64,000 bases of DNA from an uncultured Sphingorhabdus sp. (GTDB taxonomy: Bacteria > Pseudomonadota > Alphaproteobacteria > Sphingomonadales > Sphingomonadaceae), in assembly GCA_947492905.1 (NCBI GenBank), contig CANLOL010000001.1:288578-352577 (forward strand), written 5' to 3'. Of this stretch, positions 11,984 to 22,755 are shown piece by piece. Positions within the stretch are counted from its first letter, which is position 1. Every line of letters starts with the position of its first letter. Position numbers and translations under genes: made by a program. Under the pieces are notes generated by a model. That model worked only from the letters and a program-made list of their open reading frames with translations, did no database searches and had not been told where the DNA came from.

Positions 11984-12391
11984 ATGAAACAAAAGATTAT
12001 AGCCTATATCATAGCCTTGGTTATTTTTACTGCGCTAGAGGCCTTATGGCTATCACAGGCTGCCCCCCATATATATGCATCCGTATCCCCTCTTATGAGC
12101 GCGCAGCCCAATCTGCTGGGCGCCTTATTATTTTTCCTCGCCTATCCAATTGGCATTTTATATTTTACCGTTTTTCCCAATATTGGTAATATCAGCAAAA
12201 CCTTTGGCAATGCCGCCCTATTAGGGGCATTATGCTATGGCACTTATAGCCTCACCAATTTGGCGACATTAGAAGGATGGACTTCAATGATTAGCATTTT
12301 TGATATTGGTTGGGGAATGATTTTAACCGCCCTTACCGCTGGCGGCACTGCTATAATATATGGTAAAATATATCCGCCTGTTCAAAAATAA
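11984..12391 (+). CDS. DUF2177 family membrane protein
   Basis: 135-residue protein with four predicted membrane helices. It matches DUF2177 by its pattern: an N-terminal helix with ALEALWLSQAAPHIY, a second FFLAYPIGILYFTVFP, then GALCYGTYSLTNLATLEGW and a final DIGWGMILTALT. The YGTYxLTNLATLxGW block is the family hallmark. No function is established for this family. It is probably co-transcribed with the membrane gene upstream. The start follows AGAGACTTGAT, a weak ribosome site. Confidence 0.85.
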   Translation: MKQKIIAYIIALVIFTALEALWLSQAAPHIYASVSPLMSAQPNLLGALLFFLAYPIGILYFTVFPNIGNISKTFGNAALLGALCYGTYSLTNLATLEGWTSMISIFDIGWGMILTALTAGGTAIIYGKIYPPVQK

Positions 12392-12471
12392 CTGTGCATA
12401 ATTATCGCTGTAATTAAGAATGGGGTGAATAAGGACTAGCCCCAAAACGCCCTAGACGCTAAAGCGAAAAT

Positions 12472-14769
12472 ATGTCTGATTCAACGCAAACGCAAAACCC
12501 TAAAATCACCCCTGAGATTGTTGCCGAGCATGGGCTCGATGATGCAGAATATAAGCGCTTATTGGCCGCTATGGGCCGCGAGCCTAATATGGTGGAATTG
12601 GGGATATTCTCGGTCATGTGGTCCGAACATTGTTCCTATAAATCATCACGTTTCCACTTAAAAAAGCTGCCCACCACTGGCAAGCAAGTGATTTGCGGTC
12701 CGGGCGAAAATGCTGGCGTTATTGATATTGGCGATGGCCCGAATGGAACAAAGCTCGCCGCGATTTTCAAAATGGAATCGCATAATCACCCTAGCTATAT
12801 CGAGCCCTATCAAGGAGCAGCCACGGGCGTTGGCGGTATATTGCGCGATGTTTTCACTATGGGTGCGCGCCCCGTTGCAAACCTTAATGCGCTGCGCTTT
12901 GGTCGTCCCGAACATCCGAAAATGAAGCATTTGGTAAAAGGCGTTGTCGCTGGCATCGGCGGTTATGGCAATTGCGTTGGCGTGCCTACGGTTGGTGGTG
13001 AGACCAATTTTGATGCTGCTTATGATGGCAATATTTTGGTGAATGCCATGACAGTGGGTGTGGCCGATCAAGAAAAGATTTTCTATTCCGCTGCTAGCGG
13101 TGTGGGCAATAGTATCGTTTATGTTGGTTCAAAAACGGGTCGCGATGGTATTCATGGTGCTACTATGGCATCGGCTGATTTTGGCGATGATATAGAGGAA
13201 AAACGCCCCACCGTTCAGGTGGGTGATCCCTTTACTGAAAAATTGCTAATAGAGGCCTGTTTGGAATTGATGGCCACAGATGCGATTGTCGCAATCCAAG
13301 ATATGGGCGCTGCTGGCCTTACATCATCAGCGGTTGAAATGGCCACCAATGGCAAGGTTGGCATTCGCCTGAATATGGATGACGTCCCGCAACGCGAAGA
13401 TGGCATGACACCCTATGAAATGATGCTATCGGAAAGCCAAGAGCGGATGCTCATGGTATTAAAACCGGGCCGCGAAGCCGAAGCCGAAGCTATTTTCAAA
13501 AAGTGGGAATTGGACTTTGCTGTGATTGGCGAAGTGACCGACACCAAACATATGATATTGGAATGGCAAGGCGAAGTGGTGTGCGATATTCCGCTTGGCC
13601 CGCTGGCGGCTGATGCCCCTGAATATGACGAAGATGATCGCCCTTATATGGCAGAGGAAGATTATAAAGCATGGGCTGATATTCAGCCTTTGGGTGATAT
13701 TCCTGAATCCACCGATATTGGCGCAGATTTGCTCAAACTTATGGCATCGCCTGCGCTGGCTTCGCGCGCTTGGATTTGGCAGCAATATGACAGCCAAGTT
13801 GGCGCAGATACTGCCCAACGCAGCGGCGGTGATGCAGCCGTAGTGCGCGTGCATGGAACAAACAAAGCATTAGCGATGAGCACCGATTGTTCACCGCGCT
13901 ATTGCTATGCCGACCCCTATGAAGGCGGTAAACAAGCGGTGGCCGAGACCTATCGTAATATTTGTGCGGTGGGCGCAAAGCCGCTTGCTATCACCAATTG
14001 CCTCAACTTTGGTAATCCGCAGCGTCCCGAAATTATGGCGCAATTTGTCGGCTGCTTAAAAGGTATGGGCGATGCGTGCCGCGCGCTCGATTATCCTATC
14101 GTGTCGGGCAATGTCAGCCTGTATAATGAATCCAAAGCCACAGGCGGCGGCAGCGCGATTTTGCCAACGCCTGCTATTGGCGGTGTCGGCCTGATGGAAA
14201 ACATTGATACAATGGCCACTATCTCCCTCAAAAATGAAGGTGAGCTTCTATATGTTATCACTTGCAATGATACAATTGGCGGCCATTTAGGGCAATCAAT
14301 CTGGCTAAAAGAATTGCATGGAATAACCGACGGGCCTGCACCAACAGTCAATCTTGATGAAGAATTGAAAACAGGAAATTGTATCAGGTCTCTGATAAAA
14401 AATAACTTAGTAAGTGCCGTCCACGATATATCCGATGGAGGAGTTATTTCCGCTGTAACAGAAATGGCGCTTGCAGGCGGATATGGAGCCTGGCTTGGCG
14501 GAGGAGCTCTCATAAAAGATGAGAGATATTCTACTATTGAAAAACTATTTGGAGAGAATCAAGGTTCTTATGTAGTTTCACTTAGCCGTGCTAATGCTGA
14601 TAAAGTTTTTGCATTAGCAGAAGAACATCAAGTGTCATGCCTTTCGCTAGGAGAAACAAAAGCGCCTGATGTTGGTCTGCAAATTATTCAAAACCGTACG
14701 GCGGGAATACCACTTTCTGACCTCCGCACCGCGCATGAGAGTTTCTTCAAGGATTGGATGGAGGATTAA
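12472..14769 (+). CDS. purL: Phosphoribosylformylglycinamidine synthase subunit II
   Basis: 765-residue ATP-dependent enzyme of purine synthesis, converting FGAR to FGAM with ammonia supplied by PurQ. It is the small-type PurL that needs PurS and PurQ partners, neither of which is in the window. Family blocks are [67 protein letters not shown] and HDISDGGV. From about 14215 to the end, codon use shifts to AGA/AGG, GGA, CTA/CTT and ATA. The first two thirds prefer CGC, GGC and TTG. This hints at a recombined 3' segment. The stop lies within a GGAGG site that probably serves the next gene. Confidence 0.97.
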   Translation: MSDSTQTQNPKITPEIVAEHGLDDAEYKRLLAAMGREPNMVELGIFSVMWSEHCSYKSSRFHLKKLPTTGKQVICGPGENAGVIDIGDGPNGTKLAAIFKMESHNHPSYIEPYQGAATGVGGILRDVFTMGARPVANLNALRFGRPEHPKMKHLVKGVVAGIGGYGNCVGVPTVGGETNFDAAYDGNILVNAMTVGVADQEKIFYSAASGVGNSIVYVGSKTGRDGIHGATMASADFGDDIEEKRPTVQVGDPFTEKLLIEACLELMATDAIVAIQDMGAAGLTSSAVEMATNGKVGIRLNMDDVPQREDGMTPYEMMLSESQERMLMVLKPGREAEAEAIFKKWELDFAVIGEVTDTKHMILEWQGEVVCDIPLGPLAADAPEYDEDDRPYMAEEDYKAWADIQPLGDIPESTDIGADLLKLMASPALASRAWIWQQYDSQVGADTAQRSGGDAAVVRVHGTNKALAMSTDCSPRYCYADPYEGGKQAVAETYRNICAVGAKPLAITNCLNFGNPQRPEIMAQFVGCLKGMGDACRALDYPIVSGNVSLYNESKATGGGSAILPTPAIGGVGLMENIDTMATISLKNEGELLYVITCNDTIGGHLGQSIWLKELHGITDGPAPTVNLDEELKTGNCIRSLIKNNLVSAVHDISDGGVISAVTEMALAGGYGAWLGGGALIKDERYSTIEKLFGENQGSYVVSLSRANADKVFALAEEHQVSCLSLGETKAPDVGLQIIQNRTAGIPLSDLRTAHESFFKDWMED

Positions 14770-15191
14770 AGCTGACCCAATTTGCTTCATCTGTTCCTGC
14801 TTACGATAGCGGCCATTGGATAGAGTGGTTCGCTCTATTCGGAGCGTTAATATTTATATTAATAGTCATAATTCTAATTCTATTTATTTCTTTTTCTAAA
14901 AAAGAGAAATTCGTTTCTGGGCCATTTTATATGCGCAAAGCGCACGATATTTTGAAATGGATTGCGATCGCCGTTCCTATCTTCATGACATTTAGTTTTC
15001 TAATAGGGTTTTATGATTCAGCTATTGATCTGGCCTATGAATTCATAGGAGAAGGGAATTATGGTATATTTACGTGGATCGGAGTCATCACGGAATTAAT
15101 TATAGGAATCATTGTCGGCCTAGGTATTTCGTTACTTTGCCTATTTGGGTTAGCCATTCACTTTTTCAGAACAATGCATAGCAACGAATAA
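14754..15191 (+). CDS. Small membrane protein overlapping the end of purL
   Basis: About 140 residues with three strong membrane helices (near 20-45, 70-90 and 105-130) and no family that I recognise. The open frame allows a TTG start at 14754, inside purL. However, GGAGG at 14760-14764 is ideally spaced (7 bases) from a CTG at 14772, three bases past the purL stop, giving [17 protein letters not shown] therefore suspect a rare CTG start. AT-rich codon use matches the 3' end of purL, suggesting the two were moved together. Confidence 0.65.
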   Translation: MDGGLKLTQFASSVPAYDSGHWIEWFALFGALIFILIVIILILFISFSKKEKFVSGPFYMRKAHDILKWIAIAVPIFMTFSFLIGFYDSAIDLAYEFIGEGNYGIFTWIGVITELIIGIIVGLGISLLCLFGLAIHFFRTMHSNE

Positions 15192-15226
15192 TATTCAGCA
15201 TGACCAAGCCCAATATTTGTCTATAA

Positions 15227-15577
<351 letters not shown>

Positions 15578-15588
15578 ACGCGGCAATA

Positions 15589-16374
15589 TTAAGCAATCGC
15601 CAAAATCTCATGCGGGTCAATGCCTTCGCTTTTATAGATTTCATGCGCCAGATTATAGTGCGAAGGCTGCGCGATATTGAGCATTGCGCGAACCTCTTCG
15701 AGCTGCATCGGCAGCAGGGCCGTAATATCCTGATAGCCAATATTTCCAGCAATTTTCCCATGACGCTGCGCTTCTCTTATGGCCTTAAACACTGGCGTTT
15801 TGGATGGCGCACGGCGCTTTACCTCTATACCGCCAGCATAAGCGATAAACAAAAAGGCAAGGCTAAGATTTTGACTATAGGTGAATGCCAATACGCATTG
15901 TTCACCCAGAGGATCACGGCCATAGCCCGTTAATATATGCGCCATGTCATGCGTGTCACGCATGCGGTTATAAAACCATTCTACACGATCATCATAAGAA
16001 GGGATTTTGGACGAAAATTTTTCATTTTCTTCTACCAGCCCATGGGCGCTAATTTTTTCGCGCTCCATAAATTCGGCATAGGTGCGACCCAAGGAACCCA
16101 CTGGCATTGCCAATAATGTATCATGATCGTCCAAAATATCGGGAAGAAATTCTTCGCGCGCAAACAGTTCCTCACCCATAGGAGTTTTCAGAAATTTCAG
16201 GGCCTTTGCAATATAACGCCCATCGCGCAGATTATTGCTGATATGAAAAACTTGTTCTGTATCTTCTTTATCAGCGATTAATTTGCGGAAATGGTGCAAT
16301 GTCTTCAGCGGACGTATATTTATTCTTTTACGGTCCGGATGGATATAAGGAACATTGGTCATATCAGTATCCAT
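15589..16374 (-). CDS. COQ4-like ubiquinone biosynthesis protein
   Basis: 261-residue protein of the COQ4 family, which in eukaryotes and some alphaproteobacteria supports ubiquinone (coenzyme Q) synthesis. The diagnostic zinc-ligand motif HDxxH...E is present as DTHDMAHILTGYGRDPLGE in the middle of the protein. The flanking blocks GRTYAEFMERE, VEWFYNRMRDTHD and the C-terminal WEEVR-like QLEEVRAML also fit. The start is uncertain: TTG 16380, ATG 16374 and ATG 16362 are in frame, and I report the middle one. It stands alone, convergent with the DUF6122 gene and divergent from the nitroreductase. Confidence 0.88.
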   Translation of the reverse strand: MDTDMTNVPYIHPDRKRINIRPLKTLHHFRKLIADKEDTEQVFHISNNLRDGRYIAKALKFLKTPMGEELFAREEFLPDILDDHDTLLAMPVGSLGRTYAEFMEREKISAHGLVEENEKFSSKIPSYDDRVEWFYNRMRDTHDMAHILTGYGRDPLGEQCVLAFTYSQNLSLAFLFIAYAGGIEVKRRAPSKTPVFKAIREAQRHGKIAGNIGYQDITALLPMQLEEVRAMLNIAQPSHYNLAHEIYKSEGIDPHEILAIA

Positions 16375-16477
16375 TTGCAACGAATCATTCTTAATAGGGT
16401 CATTTAATATAGTTACTTACATTAATGTCAATAAGCTTTATCCTTTTAATCTCTGCCCAAAGCGTTAAAGTCTAACT

Positions 16478-17152
16478 ATGAAAGATCATGATACTATTCC
16501 TTATACTGCTCTGCCTGAATATGATGATGCAGAGCGAATTGCGCGTTCAAAAGCATTTTACGAAGCGATAAAAACGCGCCGTTCATGCCGATATTTCAGC
16601 GATGCCCCCATCCCGCGCACCGTGATTGAAAATGCTATATTGGCGGCTGGAACCGCGCCCAATGGGGCCAATCATCAACCTTGGCATTTTGCCGTTATCG
16701 AAAGTTTGGATAAAAAAAAGTCTCTGCGCGCCGCCGCCGAGGCAGAAGAACGTGAATTTTATGAAGGCAAAGCCAGCGCAGAATGGCTTGATGCGCTGGA
16801 GCCGCTTGGCACCGATAGCGAGAAACCATTTTTGGAGATTGCACCTTATTTGATTGTCATATTTGGTCAGCGCAAAGGTGGCATGAACCCGGGTGAAATG
16901 AAGCAAAATTACTATGTGAATGAGAGCATCGGTATTGCATCTGGTATGCTCATCACAGCATTGCATGATGCAGGGCTAGCAACATTAACCCATACGCCCA
17001 ACCCCATGAAGTTTTTGAATGAAATTTGCGACAGGCCAAGCAATGAAAAACCGATGATGGTATTGGTTGTTGGCAAACCCGCTGCGGATGCCACTATTCC
17101 AGTGCATGCGACTTATAAAAAACCCTTAGATGAGATTGCCAGTTGGTTGTGA
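16478..17152 (+). CDS. Nitroreductase-family FMN oxidoreductase
   Basis: 224-residue flavoprotein. The N-terminal phosphate-binding [15 protein letters not shown] (about 33-47), [12 protein letters not shown] (about 60-71) and the C-terminal GKPAADA segment are typical of the nitroreductase fold, using FMN and NAD(P)H. The long insert with [16 protein letters not shown] resembles the subgroup related to iodotyrosine deiodinase/BluB-like proteins, but the substrate is not determinable. The last few codons are followed after 10 bases by the DUF418 gene. Confidence 0.88.
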   Translation: MKDHDTIPYTALPEYDDAERIARSKAFYEAIKTRRSCRYFSDAPIPRTVIENAILAAGTAPNGANHQPWHFAVIESLDKKKSLRAAAEAEEREFYEGKASAEWLDALEPLGTDSEKPFLEIAPYLIVIFGQRKGGMNPGEMKQNYYVNESIGIASGMLITALHDAGLATLTHTPNPMKFLNEICDRPSNEKPMMVLVVGKPAADATIPVHATYKKPLDEIASWL

Positions 17153-17162
17153 AACAATATTT

Positions 17163-18407
17163 ATGAGCCAAAATAAAACCCAGAAACAGAGATATATTCA
17201 TCTGGATGCGCTGCGCGGTTTTGCGGTCATGGGTATATTGACCATGAATATCATCGCTTTTGCTATGCCGCAAAATTCCTATTTTATGCCCAATTTATTT
17301 GGACCCGCCTCGGCATCAGATGCGGCTGCTTGGATTGGCAATTTCATTTTCTTTGATGGCAAAATGCGCGGGTTATTCTCACTTTTATTTGGCGCGAGTA
17401 TGATGCTGATTATCATGCGCTCTGACGCCAAAGGAGAAAGCAGCGCCAAGGTACATTATAGCCGCATGATCTGGCTTATCATATTTGGTTTATTGCATTT
17501 CACCTTTATCTGGTTTGGTGATATATTATTCCTATATGGCGTCATGGGCTGCTTTGCTTATCTTATGCACCATTTAGACGCGCAAAGATTGCTCAAATGG
17601 GGTTTGGGCATATTCATATCTTTTACGCTTTTATTAACGATTACTCTGGGCGGTCTATTATATCAAAAATATAGCGCAGAAAGCAGCCAAGCTACCAGTA
17701 CAGAAATAGCTGAATATCAAAGCTTCAAAGATGAATTCAAACCAGATGCAGAGGCCACAGTTGCAGAATTAGACGCCTATACAAAAGGCTATTATGACAT
17801 ATTGACATACCGCATCAGCGAGGAATGGACGACGCCGATCTTCTCTATTTTCATTGGTATTACAGAGACTTTTCCGTTCATGCTCATCGGTATGGCTTTG
17901 CTCAAAAATGGTTTTTTATTGGGACGTTCTAGCGCTAATATCTATAAAAAAGCGCTGGTTTATGGGCTTGGCGGCGGGATCATTCTCAATAGTATGATAG
18001 CATTTATAATCATCAACAGTGGCTTTGATATTGCGATTATCTTTAATGCTATACAAGGCTGGAGTAATATTCCGCGCCTGATGATGACGATTGGCTATGC
18101 GGCCCTTATCATCCTCTTCATTTCCGCAAATCCGTTTAATAAGCTGTTGCAGCGCACAGCGGCGGCCGGCCGTATGGCATTTTCCAACTATATCGGAACT
18201 AGCTTAGTGATGAGTTTTATATTTTATGGTTATGGTTTGGGATATTATAATGAAATTAGCCGAATGGGGCTGTTTCCCATTATCATTGGGGCATGGATTA
18301 TCATGCTCTTATGGTCAAAACCATGGTTGGAGCGATTTCATTATGGACCGTTAGAATGGCTTTGGCGCTGCTTGGCACGGCGCGAGCTACAGGCTTTTCG
18401 CCGCTAA
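17163..18407 (+). CDS. DUF418 family polytopic membrane protein
   Basis: 414-residue protein with about ten membrane helices. The N-terminal signature RYIHLDALRGFAVMGILTMNI and the GKMRGLFSLLFGASMMLI block belong to the DUF418/YeiB group, related to acyltransferase-3-like membrane proteins. The C-terminal DUF418 part contains AAGRMAFSNYIGTSLVMS and GPLEWLWRCL. Function is unknown; transport or surface-polymer modification is suspected for the family. I chose the ATG at 17163, which begins MSQNKTQKQRY; the longer frame overlaps the nitroreductase. No clear ribosome site precedes it. Confidence 0.9.
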   Translation: MSQNKTQKQRYIHLDALRGFAVMGILTMNIIAFAMPQNSYFMPNLFGPASASDAAAWIGNFIFFDGKMRGLFSLLFGASMMLIIMRSDAKGESSAKVHYSRMIWLIIFGLLHFTFIWFGDILFLYGVMGCFAYLMHHLDAQRLLKWGLGIFISFTLLLTITLGGLLYQKYSAESSQATSTEIAEYQSFKDEFKPDAEATVAELDAYTKGYYDILTYRISEEWTTPIFSIFIGITETFPFMLIGMALLKNGFLLGRSSANIYKKALVYGLGGGIILNSMIAFIIINSGFDIAIIFNAIQGWSNIPRLMMTIGYAALIILFISANPFNKLLQRTAAAGRMAFSNYIGTSLVMSFIFYGYGLGYYNEISRMGLFPIIIGAWIIMLLWSKPWLERFHYGPLEWLWRCLARRELQAFRR

Positions 18408-18413
18408 ACGTAA

Positions 18414-18842
18414 TTAACTGCCGTAATTATAATTACCAAAACCACGATTGCTATTCACTGCACGGCGTTCAACCAATGGGTTGGACTCTTTTTCAAGCGT
18501 TTCTAGCGTGGTTTCGAACAAGGGCCGTAATAATACTGCTTTTTCAAGCAAATCTTCGGGATCTTGTTGAATTTCGATATAGTGACGCGCTGTCATCTCA
18601 ATCTCTTCTGCCAATTCCGCTAATTTCTCAGCTCCGAATTGCCAAGCTTCACCTTTTAGAGTGTGCGCTGGAATAACAAGCTTACTAGAGTCGCGTAGGC
18701 GCAATGCCTCTTCTATTTGCGCCAATGATTTTACACCATCTTCGCGAAAATAGCCCAATATTCTAACAAAACCAGTGCCCAATAGCTCACGCGTATTAGC
18801 ATAAGTCTTCCAGTTAATAATTTCACTGTCGGTAAGGGTCAT
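18414..18842 (-). CDS. Histidine phosphotransfer (Hpt) domain protein
   Basis: 142-residue stand-alone Hpt protein. The phosphorylatable histidine is in AHTLKGEAWQFGAEKLAELAEEIE, the HxLKG motif of four-helix Hpt domains. It would relay phosphate between a hybrid kinase and a response regulator. No kinase or regulator gene is nearby. The frame extends 40 codons upstream. The ATG at 18842 is strongly favoured because AAGGAG lies 8 bases before it and the extension looks non-coding. The C-terminal tail NSNRGFGNYNYGS is low-complexity. It converges on the DUF418 gene with six bases between stops. Confidence 0.85.
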   Translation of the reverse strand: MTLTDSEIINWKTYANTRELLGTGFVRILGYFREDGVKSLAQIEEALRLRDSSKLVIPAHTLKGEAWQFGAEKLAELAEEIEMTARHYIEIQQDPEDLLEKAVLLRPLFETTLETLEKESNPLVERRAVNSNRGFGNYNYGS

Positions 18843-19057
18843 ATCCCATTTCTCCTTGCTATATTCCGACCAGAACGAGAAATCACTATACAACCGATTA
18901 GTAAACGGAGTGTTTACGCTATGAAATGAATAAAAACCCATATTGGTTTGATAAAAAACCATTTTTTAATATCAAATATCATCGCATTATTAATCTTATT
19001 GCGATGGGGTCTATGGTCAATATTATTTGCTTAAGCATTGATAGATAATGTTATTTA

Positions 19058-20434
19058 TTAATCATCCGCATATGGGTTATTGGATGCGCGCATATTCATA
19101 CGCACGGGAACAGCTCCAAAATCTAAATCCCGGCGCAATCCATTAATTAAATAACGATTATAGCTTTCTGGTAATTTATCCACTCTGGTACCAAAAACAG
19201 CAAAAGTCGGTGGACGATTACGGGCTTGTGTAATATAGCGTAATTTTATGCGCTTACCGCCAGGGGCTGGCGGCGGATTCACCTCTATGGCATGTTCAAA
19301 CCAGCGATTTAATACACCCGTAGGCACGCGGCGGCTCCATGCATCTCTGGCTTTGAAGGCGGCCTCTATCAATTGATCCAAACCTTTGCCCGTCATAGCA
19401 GATACAGCAATCATCGGGACACCTTTTAGCTGTGCCAAACCTTCGTCTAACGCTGCTCTGATACCATTGAATAAGGCGCTGCCATCCTCTGCAATATCCC
19501 ATTTATTAATAGCAATTATCAGGGCGCGGCCTTCTTGGATACAATGATCGCCAATCTTCAAATCCTGAAGCTCTAGACCTTTTGTGGCATCCAGCATCAA
19601 TACCACCACTTCGGAAAAATCGATAGCACGCCGTGCGTCCGCTACTGATAATTTCTCTAACTTATCTTTTACGCGCGCTCTTTTGCGCATCCCCGCTGTA
19701 TCGATGATACGGATTTCACGTTGCGCTAGCTCTGGATCGCTTTTGTCGGGATTATCCCATATCCAATCAATGGTAATGCTGTCGCGGGTAATGCCTGCCT
19801 CTGGCCCCGTTATCAGGCGGTTTTCACCCAGCATCTTATTAATCATCGTCGATTTGCCCGCATTAGGGCGACCAACAACGGCTAATTTTAATGGCGCTGT
19901 GGGAGACTCCAAATCATATTCTTCTTCTTCGCCATCCCAAGCATCAATGATAGGGCGCAAAGCTTGGTATAGATCAGCCATTCCTTCACCATGTTCGGCG
20001 CTAATAGCAATAGGTTCGTTAAACCCCAAACTATAGGATTCTAAAATAGTGGAATCTGCTCGGCTGCCTTCCGCTTTATTTATCACCAATTCAACGGGCA
20101 CATTGCTAGCACGCAACCAACGCGCAATTTCCTCGTCTAGCGGCGTTAACCCTGCACGGCCATCAATGATGAATATCGCAGCAATAGATCCGCTCAACGC
20201 AGCTTCGGTTTGCGAACGCATTCGACCGGGCAAAGTTTGCGGGTCTTCATCCTCATAACCTGCGGTATCAACTGCAATAAATTTCAAATCAAATAAGGAA
20301 GCATCGCCTTCGCGCCTATCACGGGTAACCCCCGGTTGGTCATCAACCAATGCTAAACGCTTGCCAACCAAGCGGTTGAACAATGTTGACTTACCGACAT
20401 TGGGTCTGCCTATTATGGCAATAGTGGGCTTCAT
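19058..20434 (-). CDS. der: Ribosome-assembly GTPase Der (EngA)
   Basis: 458-residue tandem GTPase needed for 50S ribosome assembly. The first G domain has GRPNVGKSTLFN at residues 9-20, then DTAGYE and NKAEG. The second has GRPNAGKSTMINKM near 188, DTAGMRKRARV and NKWD. The C-terminal KH-like domain contains RIKLRYITQARNRPPTFAVF. Order and length are normal. It is the last gene of the panB / TPR / bamB / der set on this strand, 49 bases past the bamB stop. Confidence 0.97.
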   Translation of the reverse strand: MKPTIAIIGRPNVGKSTLFNRLVGKRLALVDDQPGVTRDRREGDASLFDLKFIAVDTAGYEDEDPQTLPGRMRSQTEAALSGSIAAIFIIDGRAGLTPLDEEIARWLRASNVPVELVINKAEGSRADSTILESYSLGFNEPIAISAEHGEGMADLYQALRPIIDAWDGEEEEYDLESPTAPLKLAVVGRPNAGKSTMINKMLGENRLITGPEAGITRDSITIDWIWDNPDKSDPELAQREIRIIDTAGMRKRARVKDKLEKLSVADARRAIDFSEVVVLMLDATKGLELQDLKIGDHCIQEGRALIIAINKWDIAEDGSALFNGIRAALDEGLAQLKGVPMIAVSAMTGKGLDQLIEAAFKARDAWSRRVPTGVLNRWFEHAIEVNPPPAPGGKRIKLRYITQARNRPPTFAVFGTRVDKLPESYNRYLINGLRRDLDFGAVPVRMNMRASNNPYADD

Positions 20435-20483
20435 TATGCCATAACTCCCTTATGTATTTGGGACGAAAGCCCCAAAAATCATA

Positions 20484-21812
20484 TTATTGAAAAGCGCTAA
20501 TCGTGCCGCTGTCGTCCAAGATATAAAGCGTGTTATTGGCAACGATAGGCGCAACAGAGATAGGTGCTTTAACCTCTTGAATCTTAAATGCAACGCCTTC
20601 TTCAGGCTCTATCGACCAAATTTCACCTTCTGAATTGCTCGCTACTAGGCGGTTTCCAGCCAATATAGGGCCGCGCCACGTAATCTCGCCCTTCTTTTTA
20701 CTTTCATTGGCAAATTCTGGCAATTGGGCAATCCAACGAATTTTACCGCTTGAACGCGATACACAGAGCATTCTCGCATCATCGGTTAGAACAAAAACCC
20801 ATTCACCAGCAACCACTGGCGTTGCGATGCCCGCGATATTCAACTCCCAAATACGGCGTCCTTGATCCAAATCATAGGCTGCCATCCGCCCGCCTTGACC
20901 CAAAGCATATACTTTACCGCGATCAATTACGGGCGCTGCATCAACATCGGATAATTCAGAAACGGACAATGACATGCGCGTCCGTGACAAAGTGTCGCTC
21001 CATAGACTGCGACCATTTTCATAACGATAAGCAGATAACTCCCCAGAGGAATATCCCGCTACCACAGTTCCATCTGATGCCGCAGGAGATGCCACGCCGA
21101 AAATACCAGATTCGCCAATCGCCCCAGCTTCATTCCATTCGGAGGCACCGGTTCGTGCGTTAAGAGCATAAATCTGATTATCCTGTGTCATGACATAGAG
21201 ATTGCCATTTGATAATGTTGGTGAACCACGCAAAGGCCCTGCTGGACGAGATTTCCACAATATAGCGCCATCATTAATATTGAGCGCAACGACATCACCA
21301 ATTCCGTTGGTTGCATATATATTCACACCATCAGAGGAAACACCGCCGCCAAATAAGGTCGCTTTTTTCTCAACCTTATCGCTGAAATTCGCGCTCCAAA
21401 GCCGCGCACCATTTGTGGCGTCAAAAGCTCTTACAACCGCATCCGTTCCGATAGCAACTAATTTTCCGCCAACAATAATCGGCGGGGATGCTAGTCTAGC
21501 ACGAGAGGTTGAACCTGTAATTTTAGTGGCCCAGCTTCGTGTTAATTCTGCGCCTAATGCAACGTGACCAGGCGCATTAGAAGAAGCACCGCTGGGCTGT
21601 TGCCAAGCATTATTGATTCGCGAAGCGGGTAAAATTACGGATTGTCCAGACAATGCTGGATCAGCCTCTGTATCCACGCGCGCACCCAAAATATCAACAC
21701 GATTGCCAATAGTTGGGGTAACGTTATTATCACCGCCACCGCCTAGAGCACCGCAACCTGTAAGCACTGATAAAGCAGCTAAGCTCAAGATATATCTAGA
21801 AGTTTTAATCAC
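20484..21812 (-). CDS. bamB: Outer-membrane assembly lipoprotein BamB
   Basis: 442-residue lipoprotein of the BAM complex, which folds outer-membrane proteins. A GTG start at 21812 is preceded by GGAGA at a good distance and gives MIKTSRYILSLAALSVLTGC, with the lipobox LTGC at residues 17-20. The TTG 5 codons upstream lies within that ribosome site. The rest is PQQ-like repeats of a beta-propeller: ARLWSANFSDK, GAILWKSRP, GASEWNEAG, GRSLWSDTLS, RRIWELNIAG and GKIRWIAQLPE. Location between a TPR protein and der is the usual alphaproteobacterial context. Confidence 0.93.
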   Translation of the reverse strand: MIKTSRYILSLAALSVLTGCGALGGGGDNNVTPTIGNRVDILGARVDTEADPALSGQSVILPASRINNAWQQPSGASSNAPGHVALGAELTRSWATKITGSTSRARLASPPIIVGGKLVAIGTDAVVRAFDATNGARLWSANFSDKVEKKATLFGGGVSSDGVNIYATNGIGDVVALNINDGAILWKSRPAGPLRGSPTLSNGNLYVMTQDNQIYALNARTGASEWNEAGAIGESGIFGVASPAASDGTVVAGYSSGELSAYRYENGRSLWSDTLSRTRMSLSVSELSDVDAAPVIDRGKVYALGQGGRMAAYDLDQGRRIWELNIAGIATPVVAGEWVFVLTDDARMLCVSRSSGKIRWIAQLPEFANESKKKGEITWRGPILAGNRLVASNSEGEIWSIEPEEGVAFKIQEVKAPISVAPIVANNTLYILDDSGTISAFQ

Positions 21813-21875
21813 GAAAATATTCTCCAAATTTATAACACTACGCTGCGAAACTTATGCAGCAACCTTAATTATAAT

Positions 21876-22607
21876 TCATTCACTCGCTTCTTCTGCACTA
21901 TCTTCGCTTTCGCTATTCTGAATAGCATCAATTCCCAAAACACCGGCCATCTGACGTGAACGATCGCGCAAAGAGTCTGGTAAATCTTCTTGGTCTGCAA
22001 TTTGGGCAAAAATAGGGCCAGCCAAATCTTCTTTATCCTGACGCATATAGGATATAGCCGTCATCTCACCAGCGCTACCGAACCACGGATTACCTGGAAC
22101 AGCTAATGGCTTAAGCTGGTCAATGACCTGTTGCGGCTTCACATCGTCAAATTGGGCCATTGTTTTTCTAATCAATGCAAAATCACGAAATGCATTGGGC
22201 AGCCCATCATCTTTAATCACTTCATCATAAGATGCGATGGCCTTTTTCTTATCGCCTTTTTCAATAGCAATATTGCCTTCTAATATTTTTGCAAGCGCAC
22301 GATATCCAGCTTGATCTGCTTCTTTGAAAGGCTCAAGCTGCTTTAGCGCCTCATCATTATTACCGGCATCTAATGAATCCACAGCTTTAATAAAGGCTTC
22401 ACCTTGCTCACCAACAGCTTGCGTTTGTTGATTTGAATAATAGGCCCAAGCACCCAATCCACCAAATCCAAGAACAAGAGCAATTGCAATCCAACGGCCC
22501 CATTTGTTCCAAAATTGTTTCATGTCACTATCGCGAACAGCATCATCAACTTCGCGTAAAAATGCCTCATCAGCTAAATCTTTTGTATCTGTAGGGCTTT
22601 TAGCCAC
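21876..22607 (-). CDS. YfgM-like membrane-anchored TPR protein
   Basis: 243-residue protein with a cytoplasmic N-terminus, one membrane helix at about residues 38-57 and a periplasmic helical TPR domain (tetratricopeptide_21/YfgM type). YfgM in E. coli works with PpiD near the Sec translocon. Here the gene precedes bamB, as is common. The start is best set at the GTG at 22607, because GGAGGTAACA immediately before it is a near-perfect ribosome site; the ATG at 22619 would lie upstream of that site. The acidic tail NSESEDSAEEASE is low-complexity. Confidence 0.88.
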   Translation of the reverse strand: MAKSPTDTKDLADEAFLREVDDAVRDSDMKQFWNKWGRWIAIALVLGFGGLGAWAYYSNQQTQAVGEQGEAFIKAVDSLDAGNNDEALKQLEPFKEADQAGYRALAKILEGNIAIEKGDKKKAIASYDEVIKDDGLPNAFRDFALIRKTMAQFDDVKPQQVIDQLKPLAVPGNPWFGSAGEMTAISYMRQDKEDLAGPIFAQIADQEDLPDSLRDRSRQMAGVLGIDAIQNSESEDSAEEASE

Positions 22608-22755
22608 TGTTACCTCCATTAAAAATGCGCAAATTATCGCACTATTTATAATCCATTAGCCGCGAGTGGGACGACATACTAGCCCCCAATATCATGTGAC
22701 GCGACACAATGATGTAAATTACAAGATAATCACCTTAAAAAACAAGCTTTATGCG

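Noticed and set aside
18980-19006. CATCGCA...TGCGATG hairpin past der as a terminator
   Set aside because: The loop is 13 bases long and no T-run follows on the minus strand.
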